DNA of 64,000 bases. Source: CAWGMT01 sp963823675 (GTDB taxonomy: Bacteria > Planctomycetota > Planctomycetia > Isosphaerales > Isosphaeraceae). Shown piece after piece: positions 1 through 8,437 of the stretch. Below the pieces are notes generated by a model. The model saw only the letters and a list, made by a program, of their open reading frames with translations, ran no database searches and had not been told where the DNA came from. The position numbers were made by a program, and so were the translations under genes. Position 1 is the stretch's first letter. Every line of letters starts with the position of its first letter. The DNA lies in NCBI GenBank assembly GCA_963823675.1, contig CAWGMT010000008.1, positions 1,426,001 to 1,490,000 on the forward strand, read 5' to 3'.

Positions 1-414
1 GGAGATCGAACGGGTACCATGCCAAGCGCCCGAGCCTGCTCCGCCGCCGAGAGGCGAGCGCTCGTTCATGTTCTTGCCGAACGATCTGCTGCGATCGTTC
101 GACCACGCCTGTCCATCGCAGACTGCCAGGAGCCGGTATCTTCGCCGTTACCGGGGAAGCCGCCCTGCAAGTGACGTCACATCTGCAAGTCCAACAGGCC
201 GTTTACCTTGTGATCGTCACTGCTTCGTCACCTCTTCCACCTTCTCGTACGCGGCCTCCTGGCGGTTGTCTCACGAAAACTCGCATTTTTTTTTCGAGCG
301 TTCTTTTTGATGGGTCGAGACGGCGGCGGCTTGGTATGATTACAGAACCAGAGACCGACCGAAAGTTGATGGAATCGGTAACTGCCCAATACCTTAGAGC
401 CAGGGGTCGCAAGC
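1..414. other. Non-coding leader region at window edge
   Basis: No reading frame here resembles a protein family I recognise. The stretch lies upstream of the ECF sigma factor gene that starts at 415. A T-run at 287-295 and a TATGAT hexamer at 335-340 could belong to its promoter, but I see no -35 box at acceptable spacing, so no promoter is called. Confidence 0.4.
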
Positions 415-1191
415 GTGAAAGACGACGAGGCAGATGCCCATCTCAGTCAGATGACGACTATCTGGACCATGGTCTACAAGGCGAGTTCCGGGAAACCGGA
501 CCAGGTTGGTGATGCAGTCTCTCAGTTGATGCTGCAATACGCGGGGGCGGTTCACCGCTACCTGCTCAAGATCTTGCGCGATCCCGATATCGCCGCCGAA
601 TTGGACCAGGAGTTCGCACTCCGGTTTCTGCGCGGCGACTTTCGTAATTGCGATCCCAGCAGGGGCCGTTTCCGAGATTATGTAAAGCGCGCACTCCAGA
701 ATCTGGTGAATGACTACTATCGACGCCGACGCCCCAATGTCTCCATGGATGCATTTTTCCGCGAGCCCGTCGCGGAAGACAGCGCTCCCCCTCAGTTCGA
801 GGTCGAGTTCGTCGAGAGCTGGAAAAAAGACCTTCTGGAACGCGCCTGGCGTGTTTTGCTCGATCTGGAAAAGAAGACCAGCCTCCCTTACTACACTGTG
901 CTTCGACTGCGGGTGGATTATCCCGATCTCCGATCGCACCAACTCGCCGAGAAGCTCTCGTCCGCGCTGGGCCGGACTGTCACTGCGGGAGCTTTTCGCC
1001 AGGCTGTGCAACGAGCACGCTCCAAGTACGTGAATTTCTTGATTAACGAAGTGAAAGCAAGCCTGCGCGATCCGACTCCGGAGGATGTCGAAGAGGAACT
1101 CGGCGACCTGGGGCTTCTCGAGTTCTGCCGCCCCTATTTCAAGCAGCCAGAGGAATCCCCGGGCTACGCGCCCGGTCGCAAGCGGGACTGA
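415..1191 (+). CDS. ECF-type RNA polymerase sigma factor (planctomycete type)
   Basis: A 258-residue sigma-70-like protein that would direct RNA polymerase to a specific promoter set. Region 2 is seen around residues 35-105: a helical segment ending in 'NLVNDYYRRRRP', the usual region 2.4 to linker transition. Region 4 is around residues 140-215, with 'LRLRVDYPDLRSHQLAEKL' as the first half of a helix-turn-helix and 'AFRQAVQRARSKY' as recognition helix. The GTG start at 415 is preceded by AGGGG at 402-406. The acidic C-terminal tail (DPTPEDVEEELGDLG) extends past region 4 and is common in planctomycete sigma factors that partner with kinases. No anti-sigma gene is adjacent; the next gene is a glycosyltransferase 260 bp away. 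Confidence 0.8.
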   Translation: MKDDEADAHLSQMTTIWTMVYKASSGKPDQVGDAVSQLMLQYAGAVHRYLLKILRDPDIAAELDQEFALRFLRGDFRNCDPSRGRFRDYVKRALQNLVNDYYRRRRPNVSMDAFFREPVAEDSAPPQFEVEFVESWKKDLLERAWRVLLDLEKKTSLPYYTVLRLRVDYPDLRSHQLAEKLSSALGRTVTAGAFRQAVQRARSKYVNFLINEVKASLRDPTPEDVEEELGDLGLLEFCRPYFKQPEESPGYAPGRKRD

Positions 1192-1450
1192 GGCGTTCGG
1201 CAATGCTGTGTACGGAAGTCTCGGTGCTGAGGGTCGGGGCCGCGTTGACAGACTGGGTGGGAATGGCTACATTTCGGCCGCACGTCGCGACTGTGTTGCG
1301 GCGGCACGGCTGGAAACACATACCTCGACGATTCACCCGGCGATTCGTCGCCCCGTTCCGTCGCCGTGCGGTACAGACACGTGTTCGGGCGATCCCACGG
1401 ACGGAGACGCATTCCGGCGCGTGTCGAGTTCTGACGGGCGAGGGTGAATC

Positions 1451-2619
1451 ATGGACGATGTCCCCGCCGGTCCGGCGAGCCCGGGGCCGCGGAGGCCGTC
1501 GCTCTCGGTGGTGGTCCCCGTGCGCAACGGGGGTCGCGACTTCGAGCACTGCCTCCGACGGCTTCGTGACTCCGTTGCTGTCCGATTACGAGCTGATCGT
1601 CGTCGACGACGGGTCGACCGACGATTCGGCCGCCGTGGCCCGGCAGGCAGGGGCGATCGTGATCCGCAATCGGTCGCCACAAGGCCCTGCGGCGGCGCGG
1701 AACCGCGGCGCGCTTGGCCGCGGCGCTCCACTGATCTTCTTCCTGGACGCCGATGTTGCCGTACACCCGCAAACCCTCTCCGCTTGCTTTGGCCCGGTTC
1801 AAGGCCGACCCGGCCCTTTCCGCCCTCTTCGGTTCTTACGACGACACGCCGGCCGCGCCGGGATCGGTCAGCCAGTACCGCAATCTGCTTCATCACTTCG
1901 TCCATCAGCAGGGTCAATTTCAGAACGGAATCCGCCCCGCTCATACCTTCTGGACAGGCTGCGGCGTGATCCGCCGCGACGTCTTCCTCGAATTCGGCGG
2001 TTTTGATCCACGGCTCTACCCTCGCCCCGCCATCGAAGATATCGAGCTGGGATACCGCTTGACCCGGGCAGGTCACCGGATCGTCCTGGCACGCGACGTG
2101 CTGGCGACTCACCTCAAGCGCTGGACTCTGGCCGAGGTCGTACGCACCGACATCTTCCGGCGCGGGGTTCCCTGGATGCTGCTCATCAAACGTACCGGAA
2201 TGATCGAGACGGACCTCAATGTCAAAGCGGGTCAGAAGGCATGCGTGGCGCTTACCGGCTTGACGATCCTGGGAGCGGCGGCCGCACCATTCTATGCCTG
2301 GGCGGCGATGGGCACCTGCTGCGCGGTCATCGCCATCATCGCCCTGAATCGAGACTTCTTTCTCTTCCTCAGCCGCAAGAAGGGCCTCGCGTTCGCCTCC
2401 TGGGCGTTCGCCCTCCAGTTCTTGTATTACTGCTGCTGTGGCGCTTCGGTCTTGATCGCGCTCGCGCTCTGGCAGGCTCAACGTCTCGAAGTGCGGTCGG
2501 CACGAATTCCGCGGCATCGGCGGGCCGACCGCGCCGCAGGCGTGATGCCCCGGCCCGCGATTGTGAGGTGGGCGCGGCGGCTCGGGGCGTGGCGATCGCG
2601 CTCTGACGAGTCCGCGTGA
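1451..2619 (+). pseudogene. Family 2 glycosyltransferase, broken by two single-base insertions
   Basis: Three overlapping frames read as one GT2 protein of about 388 residues. The first frame gives the N-terminal strand (LSVVVPVRNGGRDFEHCL). The next gives 'ELIVVDDGSTDDSAAVARQ' and 'PLIFFLDADVAVHP', which are the nucleotide-binding VDDGS loop and DxD metal site. The third gives the acceptor half (FWTGCGVIRRDVFLEFGGF, AIEDIELGYRL) and two C-terminal hydrophobic helices near 2245-2480. Each break needs removal of one base: a G near 1574, and one T of the TTT at 1788-1790. Every catalytic element survives, so an assembly error is as likely as true inactivation. In function it would transfer sugar from a nucleotide donor at the membrane. 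Confidence refers to the family call. Confidence 0.8.
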
Positions 2620-2785
2620 AAAGCCAAGTCCTTCGGGCCCGAGGCGATTTCTCGGTCGGCGCTGGCCTTCCGATGAGAAGATGGTTGCTCCAGCGTTTCG
2701 CGCCAGATACCTTCAGGAGAGCGAGGCCGATTGCCGACCCCGGTCATGTAGCCATCTGAGCTTCAAGCACCCAGGGCTCTCCATC

Positions 2786-3838
2786 ATGAATACACGACGA
2801 TTACGCATTAGCGCGATCGAAGCGGCTTGCGATCCTGGCGATCTTGCCGGGTTTGAATTCCGGCTATTCCCGCCGCGCCTTGCGCAGGAGACTCCGAAAA
2901 CGTCAACACTCGGCACGATCGAGCGGATCGATCTCAGGTTGGACCACCTCGTCCCTCGCGACGCGCGGGTCGAGCGGATTGCCGAAGGCTTCGACTGGTC
3001 CGAAGGTCCCGTGTGGGACCGAAAAGGCCGCTTCCTGCTGTTTTCGGACGTGCCGCAGAACACGGTTTTCAAGTGGCAGGAAGGCAAGGGCGTGAGCGTA
3101 TTCCTCAAGCCGAGCGGCTACACGGGGTCGACCCCGCGAGGAGGTGAGCCCGGCTCCAACGGCCTGCTCCTGGACCGAGACGGCCGATTGATCCTTTGCC
3201 AGCACGGCGACCGCCGCGTCGCCCGACTCGAGCCAGACGGTAAGTTCACAACCCTGGCCGACAAGTACATGGGCAAACGGTTCAACAGTCCCAACGACGG
3301 TGTCTTCAAGTCGAACGGCGACCTCTATTTCACCGATCCTCCTTATGGTCTCTTGGGCCTTGATAAGGACCCAGCCAAGGAACTCGATTACAACGGCGTC
3401 TACCGGCTGTCGGCCCAGAATGGCAGTGTAACCCTGCTGACCAAGGAGATGACCTTCCCCAACGGCATCGCGTTCTCTCCGGATGAGAAGACGCTCTACG
3501 TCGCCAACTCAGATCCGAAGAAAGCGATCTGGATGGCATTCCCGGTCAACGATGACGGCACCATCGGCCCCGGCCGAGTCTTTGCAGACGTGACGAGCTC
3601 GGTGCCAGGCAAGAAAGGGCTGCCCGACGGGATGAAAGTCGACGAGGCGGGCCACGTTTTCGCGACCGGGCCTGGCGGCGTTCTGGTCTTTGCTCCCGAC
3701 GGCAGCCACCTGGGCACGTTCGCTACCGGTCAAGCGACGGCTAACTGCGGCTGGGGCGAGGATGGCACGGTCCTCTACATCACGGCGGACATGTTCCTCG
3801 GCCGGGTTCGACTCACGACCAACGGCCTCGGCTTCTGA
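2786..3838 (+). CDS. SMP-30/gluconolactonase family beta-propeller hydrolase
   Basis: The protein has about 350 residues and resembles SMP-30/gluconolactonase/LRE-domain lactonases, metal-dependent enzymes that hydrolyse sugar lactones. Visible signatures are 'FDWSEGPVWD' (first metal-ligand Glu), 'GSNGLLLDRDGRL', 'RFNSPNDGVFKSNGDLYFTD' (the NSPND metal site), 'PNGIAFSPDEKTLYVANSD' and 'LPDGMKVDEAGHVFATGPGG' (general-base Asp). The start is taken at ATG 2786; an upstream ATG at 2681 would add residues with no family match. The N-terminus is odd. In the chosen frame it is not a signal peptide, yet between about 2830 and 2860 another frame reads a good hydrophobic leader (RLAILAILPGL). Family members in planctomycetes are usually exported, so a compensated pair of indels in the leader is possible. 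Confidence 0.85.
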   Translation: MNTRRLRISAIEAACDPGDLAGFEFRLFPPRLAQETPKTSTLGTIERIDLRLDHLVPRDARVERIAEGFDWSEGPVWDRKGRFLLFSDVPQNTVFKWQEGKGVSVFLKPSGYTGSTPRGGEPGSNGLLLDRDGRLILCQHGDRRVARLEPDGKFTTLADKYMGKRFNSPNDGVFKSNGDLYFTDPPYGLLGLDKDPAKELDYNGVYRLSAQNGSVTLLTKEMTFPNGIAFSPDEKTLYVANSDPKKAIWMAFPVNDDGTIGPGRVFADVTSSVPGKKGLPDGMKVDEAGHVFATGPGGVLVFAPDGSHLGTFATGQATANCGWGEDGTVLYITADMFLGRVRLTTNGLGF

Positions 3839-3919
3839 TCTTCGCAACGATCCGGCTACGCTGCTCTTGGCAGCGCTTCACGAAACAACTGACGATGGTT
3901 TCCACCAGGGAGGTTGATC

Positions 3920-4288
3920 ATGCCCGAGGGTAAACTGAAGGTCTACAACGAAGAGGAAGTGCACGCCAAGATCAAGGCCGAGGGACTGGAGGCGTGGTAT
4001 CTCGAGGACGGCTGGCTGCGCCGCAAGTACAGTACCGACGGATGGCCGACGACGCTCATGCTTGTGAACGCCGTCGGCTACCTGTGCGAGGCCGCGTGGC
4101 ATCACGCCGATCTGGCCGTGACCTGGGGCAAGGTATGGGTCAAGCTCAAGACCCATTCCGAAGGCGGGATCACCGACAAGGACTTCGCCTTGGCCCACAA
4201 GATCGAGGAGGTCGTCCTCTGGCGTCCCGAGCCAGGGAGCCCGCTGGAGGGAACCCCCAACAAGTTCGTTCAGGACAAGAAAGGCTGA
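3920..4288 (+). CDS. Pterin-4a-carbinolamine dehydratase-like protein, divergent paralogue
   Basis: 122 residues, related to the DCoH/PhhB family that dehydrates 4a-hydroxytetrahydropterin. The active-site signature is present: 'EAAWHHADLAVTW' (two adjacent His), then 'THSEGGITDKDFALAHKI' (second His and Asp). It carries a C-terminal extension of about 20 residues after the catalytic helix (LWRPEPGSPLEGTPNKF) that the canonical paralogue at 32566 lacks. ATG 3920 is chosen because AGGGAGG lies at 3907-3913, six bases upstream; the TTG at 3914 would be too close. It converges on mtdB, with a gap of three bases between stop codons, beside fae. I infer a role tied to methanopterin chemistry or synthesis rather than phenylalanine hydroxylase recycling. 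Confidence 0.8.
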   Translation: MPEGKLKVYNEEEVHAKIKAEGLEAWYLEDGWLRRKYSTDGWPTTLMLVNAVGYLCEAAWHHADLAVTWGKVWVKLKTHSEGGITDKDFALAHKIEEVVLWRPEPGSPLEGTPNKFVQDKKG

Positions 4289-4291
4289 ATC

Positions 4292-5165
4292 TTAGGTCAG
4301 CGAACGACCCAAATCGAGCACTTGCTCGGCATCCAGGACCTTGTCGTTGGACGTGAACAATTCCTGAATCGCCTTCTTGTGAATCTTCATCTTGGTGGCG
4401 CCGACTCCCAGCGCGCCCCAGGCCCGGGTTTGACCGCGCGGTGTTCCTGTCATTGGCCTCGACCCCTTCGATACCCAAGGGCGGTACTGCGTTCAGGTCG
4501 ATCAGGACCTTCAGATTCGGCAGCGCCTTCCACACGGACGCCGGCAGCAGGCTGACACCGGCCGCTCCGGCGGCGATGATGACTGAGCAATCCTGAAGTC
4601 CTTCCGCCAAAGCGTCTGCGTCCGCCGCCGCGAACGGCGTGACGGTGCTGGCGGCGGATGCCTTGAGGGTTTCCGAGAGGGTCGTCGCGCGTTCCAGGGT
4701 GCGCGAACCGACGGCCACTTTGGCGCCGAGCCGGCAAAGCAGGCGCGCAGCGCGCTGGCCGACGGGGCCCGTTGCCGCCAGGACCGCCGTGGTGGCCCCT
4801 GCCAGAGAACCGCCACTGCCCGCGAGCGCCGCCAGAACGGCTGCCGCGGCCGTGGTGTTGGCCCCGTTGGCGTCAAACAGGACCGAGACTCGAAAGGGAC
4901 CGAAGAATGTCTTCGTGACCGCTGCGAGCACGGCCTCGGCGGCCGCGACGTTCGAGCCGCCGATGAAGATCGCCGTCGCGGCGAGGTCGGCGGGCCCCCG
5001 CGTGAAGAGCGCCCCGTAGACCAGCTCGCGAACGCTCGCGGCGCTTGCGCTGCCATGACGCAGCAGGTGCTCGACACCCGCGTCGATCGCCACCACAGCG
5101 TCAAATACGCTGGGCTCTTGATCGGTGTCGAGCTGGATCAAGATTTTCGCTTTGGTGGCGTCCAT
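4292..5165 (-). CDS. mtdB: NAD(P)-dependent methylene-tetrahydromethanopterin dehydrogenase (frameshifted near 3' end)
   Basis: Oxidises methylene-H4MPT to methenyl-H4MPT, the second step of H4MPT-linked formaldehyde oxidation. The N-terminal part is intact ('KILIQLDTDQEPSVFDAVVA', 'VLFDANGANTTAAAAV'). A Rossmann nucleotide site follows (VLAATGPVGQRAARLL) and then 'PPLGIEGVEAND'. After that the frame breaks, and the conserved C-terminus 'GALGVGATKMKIHKKAI' then 'ELFTSNDKVLDAEQVLDLG' continues in another frame to a TAA at 4292-4294. Removing one base (T at about 4448, plus strand) restores a 290-residue protein, close to the length of known MtdB. It lies 34 bp downstream of fae on the same strand, so the two are probably cotranscribed. 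As written, translation would run on to 4170 with a foreign tail. Confidence 0.85.
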
Positions 5166-5199
5166 CGGTCGGAAGCGGCTCGAAGCACAGTCAAGGTGC

Positions 5200-5706
5200 T
5201 CAACCGGCGAAGGGGTGCTTGGCCGAGTCTTTCTTGGCGGTGATCTCGCTCGCCGTGGGCAGGTTCTTCATGGCCCGCTGGATCGACAACTTGGTCGCCT
5301 CGTAGTTGTACTTGAGGATCTTGGCGTTGTCGTCGGCCGCCGGGTGAATGAACACGCCGCAGACGATCACGAGGTCGTCAGCCTGGCTTGCCGGGATCGT
5401 GCCCTCCGCGACGCAATCGGCCACCGCCTTGGCAACGGCGTACTGTGCCGGCCCGAACATCTGAAGGACCTGCTTCAATCCCTTCATCGTCACCTTGGTG
5501 ACGAGGACCGTCGCGGGCTTGGCAACCAGGTTGGGTTCGAGCACAGCCAGCAGGTTGGTATGGCCGGCCGACTGGTTCGCAAGCGCATTCGCGAATGCCG
5601 CGCCGACCGGGCCCGTCTTGCTCCCGATCAAGAGGTCGATGTGGGCGACTTCATTGCCGTCGCCAACAAGGGCCTCTCCGATGTTCATCACAATGTCGCT
5701 GGCCAT
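5200..5706 (-). CDS. fae: Formaldehyde-activating enzyme
   Basis: 168 residues; catalyses condensation of formaldehyde with tetrahydromethanopterin to methylene-H4MPT. Family signatures are clear: 'GEALVGDGNEVAHIDLLIG' near the N-terminus (contains the catalytic His), 'NLLAVLEPNLVAKPATVLV', 'QMFGPAQYAVAKAVADCVAEG', 'ADDLVIVCGVFIHPAADD' and the near-invariant 'KYNYEATKLSIQRAM' followed by a 'KHPFAG' end. The start is ATG 5706 because GGGAG lies at 5716-5720 and homology begins there; an upstream in-frame Met at 5790 adds unrelated residues. It is the first gene of a minus-strand pair with mtdB and is divergent from the DUF6370 gene. Its presence in a non-methylotroph-looking context suggests formaldehyde detoxification. 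Confidence 0.95.
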   Translation of the reverse strand: MASDIVMNIGEALVGDGNEVAHIDLLIGSKTGPVGAAFANALANQSAGHTNLLAVLEPNLVAKPATVLVTKVTMKGLKQVLQMFGPAQYAVAKAVADCVAEGTIPASQADDLVIVCGVFIHPAADDNAKILKYNYEATKLSIQRAMKNLPTASEITAKKDSAKHPFAG

Positions 5707-6031
5707 GGCGGATTCTCCCTGTACGAATCGATCGTTGATGGATGGACGAGCCGATTCACCCCGCGGGCACGATTCGGCAGATAAACGCAAGAACTTCGGG
5801 ACGGCGTGGGATCGAAGCGACTCCTTGACATTAGTCTCGAATCATAGACTCCCGATCGGCCCAGAGCAACCCCGTGCAAGTTGGCACGACTGATGCAATC
5901 TGCCAGAACACGGTTGTTATTGCAGGACCGAGCTGGTTCAATGAATGTTAGACAGGCGCAATTGACGCGCCGGACCACGGGTTGTAGATTGCGGAGCGAT
6001 CTACTGCACGAGTTTTCTTGGGAGACCGACC
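5707..6031. other. Divergent intergenic region between fae and DUF6370 genes
   Basis: A 325-bp spacer that must hold the fae-mtdB promoter (minus strand) and the promoter of the small secreted protein (plus strand, called separately). No coding signal and no convincing operator palindrome was seen. Confidence 0.5.
5962..5990 (+). promoter_or_regulatory. Sigma-70-like promoter for the DUF6370 gene
   Basis: TTGACG at 5962-5967 and TAGATT at 5985-5990 are separated by 17 bp, close to a housekeeping -35/-10 pair. Transcription would start near 5997, leaving a ~35-nt leader with GGAG at 6020-6023 before ATG 6032. Confidence 0.5.
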
Positions 6032-6379
6032 ATGCGAAAAGTGTTGATTCTTGCGGCCGTGGGCGTGCTGTTCTCGGGCTTGGGACTTTTGAAGGCCGAC
6101 GACAAGGGGGCGAAGGTCACCATCACGGGCGACGGGCTCTGCGCCAAGTGCGCTCTCAAGGAGCAGCCGAAATGCCAGAACGTCGTGATCGTGACCAAGG
6201 ATGGCAAGGAGACGAAATACTACCTCGAGCGGAATGACGTGGCGAACAAGGCCCACGCGAAGATGGGCTTCTGTCAAGCCACCAAGGACGATCCGGCCAA
6301 AGTCAAGGTCACCGGGACCTGCGAGAAGAAGGACGACAAACTCGTCGTCACGGCCGAAACGATCGAAAAGAGCGAGTAA
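6032..6379 (+). CDS. Small secreted cysteine-containing protein, DUF6370-like
   Basis: 115 residues with a clear Sec signal peptide (positively charged MRK, then hydrophobic 'VLILAAVGVLFSGLGLLKA'). The mature part has five cysteines: a CAKC pair followed by 'ALKEQPKC', then single Cys in 'GFCQ' and 'GTCEK'. The layout matches the planctomycete DUF6370 family as I remember it; function is unknown. The CxxC...C cluster suggests metal or thiol chemistry in the periplasm, but this is inference. RBS GGAG at 6020-6023. It lies between fae and the ATP-grasp gene, which may only reflect chance adjacency. Confidence 0.7.
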   Translation: MRKVLILAAVGVLFSGLGLLKADDKGAKVTITGDGLCAKCALKEQPKCQNVVIVTKDGKETKYYLERNDVANKAHAKMGFCQATKDDPAKVKVTGTCEKKDDKLVVTAETIEKSE

Positions 6380-6445
6380 TCGCCCGCTTTTTCAACACCT
6401 GGGCCGGCACGCCCCGGACGTCGAATTTGGCTTAACATCGACACA

Positions 6446-7663
6446 ATGCCACGGCAAGCGATCCACGTTTGCCGTGGCAGTTCACTTCGGCCCTTGGCAC
6501 ACGAGATCTTGATTCTGGGTGCGAGCGCCCGCGCTGCCGCGTTCTCGGCCCTTCGTGGCGGATATCAGCCTATCTGCGCCGACTTGTTCGCCGATCAAGA
6601 TCTGGTCGCAGCTTGTCCGGCACGACGCATCGACCAACGACAGTCCAGCCGCCAGTTTGCCGCCGTGGCCGACTCATGCTCCCCGTCCTGTTGGTTATAC
6701 GCCGGCGGCTTTGAAAACCAACCCGAGCTCGTCGATCGGATCGCAAGGAAGCATCCCCTCTGGGGAATCGACGGAGACACCCTGCGCGCAATTCGCGATC
6801 CGATCCGTGTCGCGCGGGTGCTGGAACAAGCCGGCATACCGTGTCCCCCGGTGGCGCAAGCCGCACGAGGGCTGCCGCGTGACGGGACCTGGCTCATCAA
6901 GCCGCTCGATTCCGGCGGGGGAAGACGCATCGAACCGCTCTTCGATGCGGCTCCCGCACGGCTTGAAGCAAGCTATCTTCAACAGCGGGTCAAGGGGCCG
7001 AGCTTCTCCGCCCTGTTTATCGGCACGCCGCGCGCTGCGCGACTGGTCGGAGTCACGCGGCAATTGATCGGTGCGCCGGGCAGTCCGTTCGGCTATCGGG
7101 GCAGCATCGGGCCGTGGCCAAGGACAGCCCCGCTCACCGCTCGACTGACGGCGCTGGGCTCGGTGCTGAGCTCCTCGTTCGAGTTGGCTGGATGGTTCGG
7201 TGTCGATTACGTGCTCAACCGCGGGATCCCATGGCCCGTCGAGATCAACCCTCGATATACCGCATCGGTCGAGATCCACGAGCTGTTTCTGGGCCGATCG
7301 CTGCTCTGCGACCATCGGCGTGCGTGCGAGGGAATCGTCGAGGACAACGACTGCCCGGCGGTTGCGACTGAGCCTTCGCGACCCGTTTTCGGCAAACTGA
7401 TCATCTACGCGACGCGACGGCTCGTTGTACCCGAGTGCCTGCGACTTCGAGACGAAGTGCCCGACCTCTATGCGGTGAATTCGATCGCCGACGTCCCCTG
7501 GCCGGCCACTTCCGTCGGCGTCGGAGAACCTCTCATGACATTGCTGGCCAGCGCCAGAACGCGGGAGGCGTGCCGGAAGCGTCTCTTTCGCCTCGAACAG
7601 AAATGGCTCAGCCGGTTGGGAATCGCCTCTGACAAACCGGCCCTGGGAGCATCCTCTGGTTGA
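6446..7663 (+). CDS. ATP-grasp ligase-like protein, candidate H4MPT cluster enzyme
   Basis: 405 residues. The N-terminal part is a pre-ATP-grasp Rossmann-like domain (EILILGASARAAAFSALRGG). The central ATP-grasp fold shows 'WLIKPLDSGGGRRI' (nucleotide-binding lysine and glycine loop), 'YLQQRVKGPSFSALFIG', 'FGVDYVLNRGIPWPVEINPR' (metal-binding Glu-x-Asn-Pro-Arg). Proteins of this type occur in the H4MPT gene clusters of methylotrophs and planctomycetes and are thought to act in cofactor synthesis, possibly as a glutamate or amine ligase; the exact reaction is not established. Proximity to fae and mtdB supports that assignment here. It is followed by the YugP-like gene after 25 bp. The start at ATG 6446 has no strong Shine-Dalgarno, so the true start could be slightly downstream. 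Confidence 0.65.
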   Translation: MPRQAIHVCRGSSLRPLAHEILILGASARAAAFSALRGGYQPICADLFADQDLVAACPARRIDQRQSSRQFAAVADSCSPSCWLYAGGFENQPELVDRIARKHPLWGIDGDTLRAIRDPIRVARVLEQAGIPCPPVAQAARGLPRDGTWLIKPLDSGGGRRIEPLFDAAPARLEASYLQQRVKGPSFSALFIGTPRAARLVGVTRQLIGAPGSPFGYRGSIGPWPRTAPLTARLTALGSVLSSSFELAGWFGVDYVLNRGIPWPVEINPRYTASVEIHELFLGRSLLCDHRRACEGIVEDNDCPAVATEPSRPVFGKLIIYATRRLVVPECLRLRDEVPDLYAVNSIADVPWPATSVGVGEPLMTLLASARTREACRKRLFRLEQKWLSRLGIASDKPALGASSG

Positions 7664-7688
7664 ACCGAGACGGCGAAGGGAGGCGGGA

Positions 7689-8357
7689 ATGCTTCGGCTG
7701 TTGGACTATTTCCTGGTCGCATTTCCCGGCTTCCTGATCACGGCCTGGGCACAATGGCGCATCGTGCGGGCCTATGCCGCGGGCTCGAAAGTGCCCGCAG
7801 CCTCCGGCCGCACCGGCGCGGAGGCTGCTCGGGCGGTCTTGAACGCCAATGGTCTCTCGGCCATCGCGATTGAGCCGGCGGCTGGCGAGCTGAGCAACCA
7901 TTACGATCCGTTGCGCAAGGTCCTGCGCCTCTCTCGCCGCATGCACGACGGCCGCTCGCTCACGGCGCTGGGTGTGGCGTCCCACGAGGTCGGACACGCC
8001 ATTCAGGACGCCGCGGCCTATCCCGGACTCGTCGTCCGGAACCTGGTCGTTCCGCTGGCCGGCATCGGGTCGCAGCTCTTCTGGTTGCTCTTGCTGGCTG
8101 GCCTCGTGCTGGGTATGGACCGGTTGATTCTGGCCGGGCTCGTCTTGTTTTCCTCCGTGCTGATCTTGCAGCTCCTCAACCTGCCGGTCGAGCTCGACGC
8201 CAGCCGGCGGGCGCGGCAGGCGCTTCTCGTCGAGCATCTACTCGAGAGCGACGAGGAGCAGATCGTCGCGAACGTGCAAACCGCTGCCGCGTGGACCTAT
8301 GTGGCCGCGGCGGCGACCGGTGGTCCTGGGCTAATCTTCTGGTCGCGTGACCGCTGA
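7689..8357 (+). CDS. Membrane zinc metallopeptidase, YugP family
   Basis: 222 residues, typical length for YugP-like neutral zinc metallopeptidases of the inner membrane. Seen: an N-terminal transmembrane helix (YFLVAFPGFLITAWAQW), 'LSNHYDPLRKVLRLS', the zinc motif HEVGH at residues 99-103, and two further hydrophobic segments (residues ~125-145 and 145-170). A good RBS (GGGAGG, 7678-7683) fixes the ATG at 7689. It probably shares a transcript with the ATP-grasp gene. Substrate unknown. The gene ends before a strong bidirectional hairpin. Confidence 0.85.
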   Translation: MLRLLDYFLVAFPGFLITAWAQWRIVRAYAAGSKVPAASGRTGAEAARAVLNANGLSAIAIEPAAGELSNHYDPLRKVLRLSRRMHDGRSLTALGVASHEVGHAIQDAAAYPGLVVRNLVVPLAGIGSQLFWLLLLAGLVLGMDRLILAGLVLFSSVLILQLLNLPVELDASRRARQALLVEHLLESDEEQIVANVQTAAAWTYVAAAATGGPGLIFWSRDR

Positions 8358-8379
8358 TCGCGGGGCCCGTCCCAGAAAA

Positions 8380-8405
8380 AAGGCCGACCCTGGTGGGTCG
8401 GCCTT
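8380..8405. terminator. Intrinsic terminator between converging genes
   Basis: A perfect 11-bp stem (AAGGCCGACCC / GGGTCGGCCTT, arms 8380-8390 and 8395-8405) with loop TGGT. The A-run at 8375-8380 on the plus strand is a U-run for minus-strand transcripts, so it chiefly ends the giant repeat gene; it may also stop the YugP transcript. Confidence 0.85.
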
Positions 8406-8437
8406 AACGAGGCGAGACAGAATGCGCCCGATGCCGG

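Noticed and set aside
301..340. Promoter for the first sigma factor (TTGATG ... TATGAT)
   Set aside because: The spacing is 22 bp, outside the usual 16-18 bp range.
1451..2619. Programmed ribosomal frameshifting as an explanation for the GT2 breaks
   Set aside because: No slippery heptamer with downstream structure is seen, and the same kind of break occurs in unrelated genes nearby.
2681..2785. Earlier start for the SMP-30-like protein
   Set aside because: The 35 extra residues have no homology, no signal-peptide character and no good ribosome-binding site.
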